From the NCBI RefSeq assembly GCF_008364825.1, contig NZ_VTTO01000002.1:682001-746000 (forward strand): a DNA stretch of 64,000 bases, in the 5' to 3' direction. Made by a program: the position numbers and the translations under genes. The notes below the pieces were generated by a model. The model searched no databases. It had not been told where the DNA came from and worked only from the letters and a program-made list of their open reading frames with translations. Below are positions 41,295-49,229 of the stretch, one piece after another. This DNA is from Azospirillum sp. B21. GTDB lineage: Bacteria; Pseudomonadota; Alphaproteobacteria; Azospirillales; Azospirillaceae. Position 1 is the first letter of the stretch; each line of letters opens with the position of its first letter.

Positions 41295-41984
41295 ATGACC
41301 TCCACCCCGACCGTCATCCTCGTCCACGGCGCCTTCGCCGATGGCTCCAGCTGGAGCCGGGTGATACCCCGCCTGCAAGCGGAAGGGCTGGCGGCGGTCG
41401 CGGTGCAGAACCCGCTGGTCTCGCTCGACGACGATGTCGCCCATGTCCAGCGCGCCATCGACCGGACGAAGGGGCCGGTGCTGCTGGTCGGCCATTCCTG
41501 GGGCGGGGCCGTCATCACCCAGATCGGCGATCAGGAGCGGGTGACGGGACTGGTCTATGTCGCCGCCTTCGCCCCCGATGCCGGACAATCGCCGAACGAC
41601 ACGCTGAAGCCCTTCCCGCCATCGGCAGGCCTGTCCGGCGTCTCGGTCGACAAGGGCCGTTTCCTGACCCTGACGCCGGAGGGCATGGCCCGTAACTTCG
41701 CCCAGGATCTGGCACCGGGGGAGGCCGCCCTGCTGGCCGCGACCCAGGGGCCGGTGGCAGCAGCCTGCTTCGCGACCAAGGTCACGACCGCCGCCTGGAA
41801 GGCCAAGCCCGCCTGGTACATCGTCGCCACCCAGGACCGCATGCTGCCGCCGGACTTCCTGCGCGCCACCGCCGCGCGCATCGGCGCCCGCACGGTGGAG
41901 GTCGAGAGCGGCCACGCCCCCCACCTGTCGCGCCCGGACGCCGTTGCGGCGGTGATCGTCGAGGCGGCGCGCGCGGCGGTCTAG
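41295..41984 (+). CDS. Alpha/beta-fold hydrolase (esterase-like)
   Basis: 229 aa. The oxyanion region VILVHGAFADGSSWSRV is followed by the nucleophile elbow LLVGHSWGGAVITQI (Ser in GHSWG). The acid is probably in IVATQDRMLPP and the His in VESGHAPHLSRP. It resembles the group annotated as haloalkane-like or plant methyl-ketone/salicylate esterase-like hydrolases. No signal peptide. Its stop overlaps the stop of the convergent AraC gene by 4 bp (41981-41984). Substrate unknown; related hydrolases are often controlled by an adjacent AraC protein. Confidence 0.85.
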   Translation: MTSTPTVILVHGAFADGSSWSRVIPRLQAEGLAAVAVQNPLVSLDDDVAHVQRAIDRTKGPVLLVGHSWGGAVITQIGDQERVTGLVYVAAFAPDAGQSPNDTLKPFPPSAGLSGVSVDKGRFLTLTPEGMARNFAQDLAPGEAALLAATQGPVAAACFATKVTTAAWKAKPAWYIVATQDRMLPPDFLRATAARIGARTVEVESGHAPHLSRPDAVAAVIVEAARAAV

Positions 41985-42790
41985 GCTCTGTTCCGCAGCG
42001 CCCCCGGCGTGGTGCCGCGGCGGCGGCGCAGGCTGCGGGTCAGGGCGCTCTGGTCGGAGAAGCCCACCGCCAACGCCACGTCCGCCAACGGCAGTTCTCC
42101 GGCGCGCAGCAGCGCCTCCGCCCGGTCCAGCCGCAACTCCGCCAGCCTGCGCGCCGGAGTGGTGCCGGTCTGCGCCCGGAAGCGTTCGTGGAAGCGGCTG
42201 GGCGCCAGCCCGACCGCGGCGGCCAGTTCCGCCACCGTCAGCGGCTCCTCGCAGCGCTCCGCCATCAGGGCCAGGGCGCGCGCCACCGGATCGTCCGGCA
42301 CGGCAGGCGCAGGACGGCGCGATTCCAGGGCGCGCAGCAGCAGCCCGGCCGCATGATGCGCCAGCACCGGGTCGAGCGGCCGGTCGGCCGCCTCCGCCGC
42401 CAGATAACGCACCAAGCCATCCAACGCCGTGTCGATGGAGAAGAAGGCGTCGCCGGCATGCGCTGCGGCTTCCGGCACCAGCCCGCCGGCCGGCACGTCC
42501 AGCACGACGAAACGATTGGTCCCGGCGCTGCGGAAGCTGTGCGTCACCCCGTCCGCCACCAGCACGCCGCACCCGTCGCCCACCCGCCCGCAAGTGCCGC
42601 CGACCTCCATGTCGAGGGTCCCGGCAATGGGCAGGACGATCTGGTGATGATCATGCGCGTGCCGCCGCTCGAACCCGTCGTAGCTGCGGGTGCTGACGCT
42701 CGGCCGATGCGGGGACGCCACGCCGTCGGACTCCTGGGGATCGGGTTGGAATAGCCATGCTACGCCGTCGGCTTCCAGGCGTACAGGCAC
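41981..42790 (-). CDS. AraC family transcriptional regulator with cupin sensor
   Basis: 269 aa from GTG at 42790 (VPVRLEADGVAW), with GGAAGGA about 9 nt upstream; TTG at 42823 lacks a ribosome site. The N-terminal cupin is HAHDHHQIVLPIAGTLDMEV. The C-terminal double helix-turn-helix has LTVAELAAAVGLAPSRFHERF and LADVALAVGFSDQSALTRSLRR. It probably controls the divergent EamA exporter gene, whose start is 115 bp away, and may also affect the hydrolase gene. The ligand is unknown, but in this combination it is often an amino acid or aromatic compound. Confidence 0.88.
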   Translation of the reverse strand: MPVRLEADGVAWLFQPDPQESDGVASPHRPSVSTRSYDGFERRHAHDHHQIVLPIAGTLDMEVGGTCGRVGDGCGVLVADGVTHSFRSAGTNRFVVLDVPAGGLVPEAAAHAGDAFFSIDTALDGLVRYLAAEAADRPLDPVLAHHAAGLLLRALESRRPAPAVPDDPVARALALMAERCEEPLTVAELAAAVGLAPSRFHERFRAQTGTTPARRLAELRLDRAEALLRAGELPLADVALAVGFSDQSALTRSLRRRRGTTPGALRNRA

Positions 42791-42905
42791 ACGTACGCGT
42801 CCTTCCGCCGGAGAACCGGTCAATTCCCGCCGGAGCCACGGTCAAGACAGCCTGCCGATCACCGGCTATGGTCGTCCGATTCACGTCAACCGACCGATCC
42901 CCATC

Positions 42906-43856
42906 ATGCCCGCTCCGTCCGCCGCCGCCCGCCCCACCCTCCCCGACCGCCGGGCCGTCAACCGCGCCACGCTGGTCGGCTTCACCGCCATCCTGATGTG
43001 GGCGACACTGGCCCCGCTGGCGACGCTGGCCTCGATGGTGCCGCCGTTCCAGCTGGTGGCGACCTCCTTCCTGCTGGCCTTCCTGGTCGGAAGCGGCTGG
43101 ACGATGCTGCGCGGCGACAACCCCTTGCGCTATTTCCGCCAGCCGCCCGCCGCCTGGGCACTGGGGGTGGGCGGGCTGTTCGGCTTCCACTTCCTCTATT
43201 TCATGGCCTTGCAGGCGGCCCCGCCGGTCGAGGCCAACCTGATCAACTACCTGTGGCCGCTGCTGATCGTGCTGTTCTCGGCATTGCTGCCGGGGGAGCG
43301 GCTGCGGGCGTGGCATGTCGGCGGCGCCGTCGCCGGGCTGGCGGGCACCGCGCTGCTGATCGCCCGCGGCGGAAGCGGCGGCCTGGAGGGCGGCCTCTCC
43401 ATCGATCCGGCGCATCTGCCGGGCTATGCCGCGGCCCTGGGCAGCGCCGTCACCTGGGCCGGCTATTCGGTGCTGCGCCGCCGGCTGGGTCAGTTCGGCG
43501 AGGCGCCGACCGATGCCGTCAGCGCCTTCTGCCTTGCCACCGCGCTCCTGTCGCTGCTCTGCCATTTGGCGCTGGAGCAGACGGTGTGGCCGGAGACCGC
43601 CGCCGGCTGGGGGGCGATGCTGCTGCTGGGGCTGGGACCGGTGGGAGCGGCCTTCTTCGTCTGGGACCATGGCGTGCGCCACGGCGACATCCGGGCGCTG
43701 GGCGCGCTGTCCTATCTGGCGCCGCTGCTGTCGACCCTTCTGCTGGTCCTGTTCGGCCTCGCCCCCAATTCGGGCGTCATCTGGGTGTCCTGCGCCCTGA
43801 TCGCCGGCGGCTCCCTGCTGGCCAGCAAGGACCTGCTGCGGCAGCAGCCCTCTTAG
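42906..43856 (+). CDS. EamA/DMT superfamily exporter (YddG/YedA-like)
   Basis: 316 aa from ATG at 42906 (MPAPSAAARPTL). Ten transmembrane helices in two EamA repeats, including LVGFTAILMWATLAPLATLA, GLFGFHFLYFMALQAAPPVEANLINYLWPLLIVLFS, WAGYSVLRRRLGQ and ALSYLAPLLSTLLLVL. It exports amino acids or other small metabolites. Divergent from the AraC gene, and its end overlaps that of the NCS2 gene by 4 bp. The YddG-like pattern (aromatic amino acids) is suggested by LINYLWP. Confidence 0.87.
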   Translation: MPAPSAAARPTLPDRRAVNRATLVGFTAILMWATLAPLATLASMVPPFQLVATSFLLAFLVGSGWTMLRGDNPLRYFRQPPAAWALGVGGLFGFHFLYFMALQAAPPVEANLINYLWPLLIVLFSALLPGERLRAWHVGGAVAGLAGTALLIARGGSGGLEGGLSIDPAHLPGYAAALGSAVTWAGYSVLRRRLGQFGEAPTDAVSAFCLATALLSLLCHLALEQTVWPETAAGWGAMLLLGLGPVGAAFFVWDHGVRHGDIRALGALSYLAPLLSTLLLVLFGLAPNSGVIWVSCALIAGGSLLASKDLLRQQPS

Positions 43857-45235
43857 GCCTCCACCCCTTGAGCCGCGGCGGCGACGTCGTGGCGGGCGCG
43901 GTCGCCGGTCGTCAGGCCGTTGAAGTACCAGTTCAGCGCCACCGCCGTCAGGGTGCCCAGCAGGATGCCGCTGTGCAGCAGCGGCGACAGGAAGGACGGC
44001 ATCTGCGAGAAGAACTTGTCCGACACCAGCGGAATCAGCCCGACGCCGACGCTGACCGCCACGACGATCAGGTTCTCGCGCCGGTTGGCGTAATCGACCT
44101 GCGACAGGATCCGCACGCCGGTCGCCGCCACCATGCCGAACATCACCAGCCCGGCGCCGCCCAGCACGAAGGCCGGCACCGACGCCACCACATGGGCCAG
44201 CTTCGGCAGCAGCCCCAGCAGAAGCAGGATCAGCCCGCCCGCCGCGCAGACCCAACGGCTGCGCACGCCCGTCACCCCGACCAGCCCAACATTCTGCGAG
44301 AAGGAGGTGTAGGGAAAGGTGTTGAAGACGCCGCCGATCAGCGTGCCCAGCCCGTCGGTGCGCAGGCCGCGAACCAGATCCTCCTGCGTGACCGGGCGGC
44401 CGACCATGTCGCCGACGGCCAGGAACATGCCGGTCGACTCGATCATCACCACGATCATCACCAGCGACATGGTCAGGATGGCGATGGGGTCGAAGACCGG
44501 CAGCCCGAATTGGAAGGGCTGGACCAGCGCCACCCACGGTGCTTCGGCCAAGCCGTTGAAATTGACCATGCCCAGCGCCATCGCCAGCACCATGCCGGCC
44601 ACCAGCCCCAGCAGAACCGCGACGTTGCGGACGAATCCGCGGCCATGCTTCATCAGCGCCAGGATCGTCATCAGCACGAAGGCGGCAACCCCCAGGAAGG
44701 CCGGATCGCCGAAGCGCGGATTGCCCACCCCGCCGCCGGCCCAGCCCACCCCGACCCGCATCAGCGAGATGCCGATGATGGCGATGACGCTGCCGGTCAC
44801 CACCGGCGGGAACAGCGGCAGCAGCCGGCCGACCAGCGGTGCCGCCACCATGGCGAAGATGCCGGACCCGATCACCGCGCCATAGATCCCCAAGAGCCCC
44901 AGCGACGGGTTGGCCGCCATCGCCACCATCGGCCCGACCGCGGCGAAGGTGACGCCCATCATGATCGGCAACCGGATGCCGAAGCGCCAGAACCCCACCG
45001 CCTGGATCAGCGTGACCACGCCGCAGGCGAACAGGTCGGCGTTGATCAGCATGGCGATCTGGTCCTTGGGCAGCTTCAGCGCCCCGCCGATGATCAGCGG
45101 CACCGCGATGGCCCCGGCATACATCACCAGCACATGCTGCAGCCCCAGCGCCAGCAGCCGCAAGGGCGGCAACACCTCGTCGACGGGATGGGCGGCTGTC
45201 TTGTCGGTGGCGCGTGTCTCGGTGGCGCGTGTCAT
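43853..45235 (-). CDS. NCS2 family purine/uracil permease (uracil-xanthine permease)
   Basis: 460 aa from ATG at 45235 (MTRATETRATDKTAAHP). NCS2 signatures are ALGLQHVLVMYAGAIAVPLIIG, the TM8/10 substrate motifs IESTGMFLAVGDM and SFSQNVGLVGVTGVRSRWV, and LSQVDYANRRENLIVVAVSVG. It imports xanthine or urate by proton symport. It probably supplies the GuaD-PuuD purine breakdown genes 13 kb away, although it is not in the same operon. Confidence 0.93.
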   Translation of the reverse strand: MTRATETRATDKTAAHPVDEVLPPLRLLALGLQHVLVMYAGAIAVPLIIGGALKLPKDQIAMLINADLFACGVVTLIQAVGFWRFGIRLPIMMGVTFAAVGPMVAMAANPSLGLLGIYGAVIGSGIFAMVAAPLVGRLLPLFPPVVTGSVIAIIGISLMRVGVGWAGGGVGNPRFGDPAFLGVAAFVLMTILALMKHGRGFVRNVAVLLGLVAGMVLAMALGMVNFNGLAEAPWVALVQPFQFGLPVFDPIAILTMSLVMIVVMIESTGMFLAVGDMVGRPVTQEDLVRGLRTDGLGTLIGGVFNTFPYTSFSQNVGLVGVTGVRSRWVCAAGGLILLLLGLLPKLAHVVASVPAFVLGGAGLVMFGMVAATGVRILSQVDYANRRENLIVVAVSVGVGLIPLVSDKFFSQMPSFLSPLLHSGILLGTLTAVALNWYFNGLTTGDRARHDVAAAAQGVEA

Positions 45236-45503
45236 GGCGCAAGCCTCGCTGTCCTGTTGTGCGGCATTGCGATGCATGGGCCGTGCCGCGTCGCTGGGCT
45301 GCGTCCAGCGTGGCGGACATCAAACGAGCCTGCACAAGAGGTGGGCATGTTGCGGTAGAGACTGCCCGTACAGATGGCAAATCCCGCGCGGTTTTTTGCC
45401 GCGCCGGGTGGAGGCGGCGATGATGGCTGCGATATTCTTTAACGATCCATGGGTACAGTCGCTGTCGCCTACCCCTTTCGCGCAACCCGAACAGAGCGTC
45501 GCG

Positions 45504-45842
45504 ATGAGCAAGTCGATCGAGGGTGTATCCAACTGGATGCACATGTTCCGTTGGATCGTGAAGCTGATCCGCGACGAATACGGGGTGGACGAAGCTCTGT
45601 TGACCCGGAATGCGACGCTGGAGACCGACATCCAGCTGTCGATCGACCAGGTCGAGCAGGTTCTGGAATACATCTCCGAAAGCTTCGGCATCCGCTTCCC
45701 CGAAGGGACGCTGGACGAGCTGGTGAAGCTGGAGGAGCTTTGCCTGCTGGCGAGCTGGATCAAAGGCTATTACAAGCGCCCCGAATTCATCTCCGACGAT
45801 TTCGAGACCCGCTGCCGCAGCATCAACGAGATTGCCGCCTGA
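45504..45842 (+). CDS. Small acyl-carrier-protein-like protein (tentative)
   Basis: 112 aa from ATG at 45504 (MSKSIEGVSNWMHMFRWIVK); upstream frame is in place but with less clear starts. Soluble helical, no signal peptide. Sequence patches IRDEYGVDEALLTRNATLETDIQLS, SIDQVEQVLEYISESFGIRFPEGTLDELVKLEEL vaguely resemble the four-helix shape of acyl-carrier-like (DUF1493-type) proteins, with Ser in TDIQLSID where the prosthetic-group Ser might be; the usual DSL motif is not intact. It ends 1 nt before the GH1 gene, so the two are cotranscribed. Function unknown. Confidence 0.55.
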   Translation: MSKSIEGVSNWMHMFRWIVKLIRDEYGVDEALLTRNATLETDIQLSIDQVEQVLEYISESFGIRFPEGTLDELVKLEELCLLASWIKGYYKRPEFISDDFETRCRSINEIAA

Positions 45843-45843
45843 A

Positions 45844-47190
45844 ATGACCGACCCGACCTTTCCCTATCCGCCCGGCCCCTATCCGCGCAATTTCGTCTGG
45901 GGCGTCTCCACCTCCGCCTATCAGATCGAAGGGGCTGCGGCCGAGGACGGGCGCGGCGCCAGCATCTGGGACGTCCGCTGCCGCACCCAGGGCGGGGTGG
46001 TGAACGGCGACACCGGCGACGTCGCGTGCGACCATTACCACCGGATGCCGGAGGATGTGGCGCTGATGAAGGGGTTGGGCGTCGACGCCTACCGCTTCTC
46101 GGTGTCCTGGCCGCGGGTGCTGCCGCGCGGCAAGGGGGCGGTGAACGAGGCGGGGCTGGACTTCTACGACCGGCTGGTCGACCGGCTGCTGGAGGCGGGG
46201 ATCGAGCCCTGGCTGTGCCTCTATCACTGGGACCTGCCGCAGGCCCTGCAGGATCTGGGCGGCTGGTCGGCCCGCGACTGCGCCGGCTGGTATGCCGACT
46301 ACGCCGCGCTCTGCGCGCGGCGCTACGGCGACCGGGTGACGCGCTGGATCACCTTCAACGAATTCTCGGTCTTCACCCTGTTCGGCTATGCGATTCCGTG
46401 GGCGGCGCCGGGAATCGTCGACCGGGCGCAGCATCTGCGCGCCATCCACCACGTCAACCTCGCCCATGGCGCCGGGGTGGACGTGCTGCGCGATCTGGTG
46501 CCGGGCGCCTCCATCGGTGCGATCCACAACCGGCAGGTCGTGATCCCCGAGACCGACACGCCGGAAAACCGTGCCGCGGCGGCGCTGCTGGACGAGCATT
46601 GGAACCTCGTCTTCTGCGACCCGCAGATCCTCGGCCATTATCCGCCGCAGACGGCCGCCGCCATCGAGCCTTACGTGCAGGCCGGCGACATGGCGCGCAT
46701 CGCCCGGCCGGTGGACTGGTTCGGGCTTAACCATTACGGCCCGATCTTCGCCAAAGCCGATCCGTCCCGGACCTGGGGTTACGGCTGGGGCGACGCGCCG
46801 CCCGATTCGCCGACCCACGGCGTCGGCTGGGCCATCTTCCCCGACGCTTTCCGGGACGAACTGCTGACCATCCAACGCCGCTACCGCCTGCCCATCGTGG
46901 TGACGGAGAACGGCTGCGGCGGCAGCGACACCGTCAGCCCCGACGGCGCCGTCCACGATCCCCACCGCATCAACTACCTGACCATCTACAACGCCGCGAT
47001 GCGCGACGCGATGGCCCAGGGCGCCGACGTGCGCGGCTATTTCGTCTGGTCGCTGCTGGACAATTTCGAATGGGGCAGCGGCTATGGCCAACGCTTCGGC
47101 ATCGTCCATGTCGACTTCCAGACCCTGGCCCGCACGCCGAAGGACTCGGCGCGCTGGTACACGGAGCTGATCCGGAAGGCGAAGTCTTAA
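45844..47190 (+). CDS. GH1 family beta-glucosidase
   Basis: 448 aa, full length for GH1. The N-terminus FPYPPGPYPRNFVWGVSTSAYQIEGA is the standard family start. The acid/base Glu173 is in WITFNEFSV and the nucleophile Glu355 in VVTENGCGG. Others present are YHWDLPQAL, GLNHYGPI and DNFEWGSGYGQRFGIVHVDF. It hydrolyses beta-glucosides or beta-galactosides in the cytosol (no signal peptide). It is translationally linked to the small ACP-like gene upstream, which is unusual. The 3' end overlaps the hutD stop on the other strand by 4 bp at TTAA. Confidence 0.95.
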   Translation: MTDPTFPYPPGPYPRNFVWGVSTSAYQIEGAAAEDGRGASIWDVRCRTQGGVVNGDTGDVACDHYHRMPEDVALMKGLGVDAYRFSVSWPRVLPRGKGAVNEAGLDFYDRLVDRLLEAGIEPWLCLYHWDLPQALQDLGGWSARDCAGWYADYAALCARRYGDRVTRWITFNEFSVFTLFGYAIPWAAPGIVDRAQHLRAIHHVNLAHGAGVDVLRDLVPGASIGAIHNRQVVIPETDTPENRAAAALLDEHWNLVFCDPQILGHYPPQTAAAIEPYVQAGDMARIARPVDWFGLNHYGPIFAKADPSRTWGYGWGDAPPDSPTHGVGWAIFPDAFRDELLTIQRRYRLPIVVTENGCGGSDTVSPDGAVHDPHRINYLTIYNAAMRDAMAQGADVRGYFVWSLLDNFEWGSGYGQRFGIVHVDFQTLARTPKDSARWYTELIRKAKS

Positions 47191-47783
47191 CGCCGCCGCA
47201 CCTCCGCGTACACGCCCTCCGCCCCCTCCGGCACCTCCACCCGCGCGGTGCCGTCGCGCAGGAGCAGGCTGTGTCCTTCGGGAACCGGCAGAGCGTCCCC
47301 GCCATCGGGGGTGACGGTCACGGTTCCGGCAAGGGCGTGGACCAGAACCACATCGCCGCCGGCATCTTGGCCGGCCGGACCCGCCAGCAGGGTCAGGGTG
47401 CCGGTGGCCGACGCGCGGTCGAGCATCAGGTTCACGTCGCGGATCGGGCCGGCGGTCGGCTCGCACCACACCGTCGCCTCGCCGGGAAAGGCGAAGGCGG
47501 GGTCCAGGCGGCGCCGTTCGACCGGCGGGGCGCCGTCGACGGAAAGGCGCATGCCGTCGCCCTCCACCACGGCAATCAGGCGGTCATAGCCGGGAAAGGC
47601 TGAGAATGGACCGGGTTCGACGACATCGGCGATGCTGACCCGCCAGAGGAAGCGCCCATCGGAATTTGGGCCGGAAGTCGGGCCGGAGGTCGGCTCCACC
47701 GCCAGTTCGGTGGTGACGCCGCCGCCATTCTTCCAGGGAACGCGGCGGTGATCGGCGGGGCTCAGAAGGGTGACGGTGGGCAA
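47187..47783 (-). CDS. hutD: HutD family protein
   Basis: 198 aa from TTG at 47783 (LPTVTLLSPADHRRVPWKNG), with GGAG 7 nt upstream. The cupin-like HutD fold is indicated by VPWKNGGGVTTELAVEP, FLWRVSIADVVEPGPFSAFPGYDRLIAVVEGDG, PFAFPGEATVWCEPT-like sequence (FAFPGEATVWCEPTAGP) and DVNLMLDR. HutD may regulate histidine or formamide utilisation by binding formylglutamate. No hut genes are in this window, so it is an orphan here. A run TSGPTSGPNSDG is a short repeat insertion in the loop. Confidence 0.88.
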   Translation of the reverse strand: MPTVTLLSPADHRRVPWKNGGGVTTELAVEPTSGPTSGPNSDGRFLWRVSIADVVEPGPFSAFPGYDRLIAVVEGDGMRLSVDGAPPVERRRLDPAFAFPGEATVWCEPTAGPIRDVNLMLDRASATGTLTLLAGPAGQDAGGDVVLVHALAGTVTVTPDGGDALPVPEGHSLLLRDGTARVEVPEGAEGVYAEVRRR

Positions 47784-47841
47784 GGTCAGGCTCCGGCGCG
47801 GATGAACTCCGCACCGTCATAGCACAGCCGGTGCCGATGCC

Positions 47842-48540
47842 TCAGGCGAAGAGGTTGAAGCTGCCCATCAGCTTCTGCGTTCCGGTCTGGCCGGTGGGAA
47901 TCGAATTCAGGCTGCCGATGGCACTGTTCAGCCCATCCAGCGTCGCCTGCTGCCCGGTGGTCAGCGCAAGGCCGGTGTCTCCCTTGGCCGGCGCCTTGGC
48001 CACGGTGTCGTAGTCCTTGCTGTAGTTCCCCATCACCAGCTGCATGGCGTAGTTCTTGGGGTCCTTGTCCGACTGGCCCTTGTCGCGGGTGACGCGCAGG
48101 GTGTAGTCGCCCTTGTCGACCGTCAGATTGCCGGCCTGCAGCTTCTTGAAGGAGTCGTAATTGTCGCCGGACTTCGGGTCGCTGTCGGCCAATACCCGGC
48201 CCAGCCGGTTCATCAGCTGGACACGGACGCCGTCGTCGCCGACCTGACCCATGGTCATCTCACCCTTGGTGGTGACCTTGAACTTGTAGAAATCGACCTT
48301 GTCGTTCGCTGTCAGCGTGCTGGCGACGTTCAGGCGGGTGGCGTTCTTGGCGAGCACGCCGATGTCCGTGGCGCCGGCCGTGGTGGTCAGCGCCGATTTC
48401 TTGACCGTCTTGGAATATTCCTGGACATCGCCGACGGCCTGATTGCTCTGCGACTTCTTGATGGCCTCGACCGCGTTCTTGATCGACGCGTTGAGGCCGG
48501 ACACCATAGAGCTGACGCTTGAGAGAGCATCATCCGCCAT
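47842..48540 (-). CDS. Secreted-looking protein with pre-peptidase-like (PPC) beta domain
   Basis: 232 aa from ATG at 48540 (MADDALSSVSSMVSGLNASI) with AAGGA 8 nt upstream. There is no Sec signal. An N-terminal amphipathic helix (SGLNASIKNAVEAIKKSQ) precedes a beta-sandwich resembling the PPC domain: DKVDFYKFKVTTKGEMTMGQ, VQLMNRLGRVLADS, GDYTLRVTRDKG and YAMQLVMGNYSKDYDT. It ends with GSFNLFA, an aromatic hydrophobic tail of the type often seen in type I secreted proteins. It could be an exported or surface protein, but this is inferred from composition only. Confidence 0.6.
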   Translation of the reverse strand: MADDALSSVSSMVSGLNASIKNAVEAIKKSQSNQAVGDVQEYSKTVKKSALTTTAGATDIGVLAKNATRLNVASTLTANDKVDFYKFKVTTKGEMTMGQVGDDGVRVQLMNRLGRVLADSDPKSGDNYDSFKKLQAGNLTVDKGDYTLRVTRDKGQSDKDPKNYAMQLVMGNYSKDYDTVAKAPAKGDTGLALTTGQQATLDGLNSAIGSLNSIPTGQTGTQKLMGSFNLFA

Positions 48541-48787
48541 GATCCGTCATCCTTCTTCCGATCCGACCAACACGCCCAAACCCGGATGCCCAATTTTGAA
48601 CGCCCGCATTTGAACGCCGCCGAGTAGTACCCATAAGGGTGAGGCCGGCTGCAGCCGCCACCCGGACACGTCTGCCCTAAGGGAGTATACGACAACAGCC
48701 GGCGGAACATAGGCAGGATTCGTGATTTTTTTGGTCCAAAGCTGGAATGCGGGGCCTGCACGCCACGGTCGGCGGCCCGACCCCGGC

Positions 48788-48952
48788 TCAGGATCGCGGC
48801 TTTCCCTCCATTTCCGGGTTCGGTGCGGACCGTGTGGCGGTCAGGCCGGCCGGCTGCGGGGCCGACTCGGAGCCGGCCGGTCCGGCGGGTTCGTTGGCCG
48901 GGGGGCAGTGCGGCGGCTGGGTGGGGCCGGTGACGACATCGAAATCGAACAT
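48788..48952 (-). CDS. Possible small Pro/Ala-rich protein
   Basis: 54 aa from ATG at 48952 (MFDFDVVTGPTQPPHCPPANE). AGAGAGG lies 6 nt upstream, a good ribosome site. The remainder is low-complexity (PAGPAGSESAPQPAG). No domain, no membrane segment. A single Cys (PPHCPP). It could be a real small protein, perhaps a precursor peptide, but composition bias also fits a chance frame in GC-rich DNA. Confidence 0.4.
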   Translation of the reverse strand: MFDFDVVTGPTQPPHCPPANEPAGPAGSESAPQPAGLTATRSAPNPEMEGKPRS

Positions 48953-49047
48953 GACAACCTCTCTTGCGGATGATGAGGCCGCCCGGATCGCCCGTGTTCG
49001 GATTCTGAGGATGTGCAGCCCGTCGAGGGCCGAGGTCACAAACACGA

Positions 49048-49076
49048 AAGCCGCCGCGGGTCGGTCCGGGCGGCTT
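49048..49076 (-). terminator. Possible hairpin terminator downstream of the YihY gene
   Basis: AAGCCGCC (49048-49055) and GGCGGCTT (49069-49076) form an 8-bp stem with a 13-nt loop. On the minus strand it is followed by TCGTGTTTGTG, a weak T-rich stretch. It lies about 150 bp downstream of the YihY gene. Confidence 0.35.
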
Positions 49077-49229
49077 CGGGAATAAGCGACAGATGCGCGT
49101 TCCTAGGCCGCCGGACGAAACCAGCGGCCAAAATATCGGGAGCGTCCGGAGGACGCGATGGAAAGCGCCTGTTGCATGACAGCGACCATAGCGCGCGGCC
49201 GCCGCCCTGCCAAGGGGCATTTTCGCCGA

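Noticed and set aside
42651-45542. A minus-strand open frame of 963 codons in a different frame from the NCS2 permease
   Set aside because: It overlaps an NCS2 permease with clear family motifs and an EamA exporter. Composition is shadow-like.
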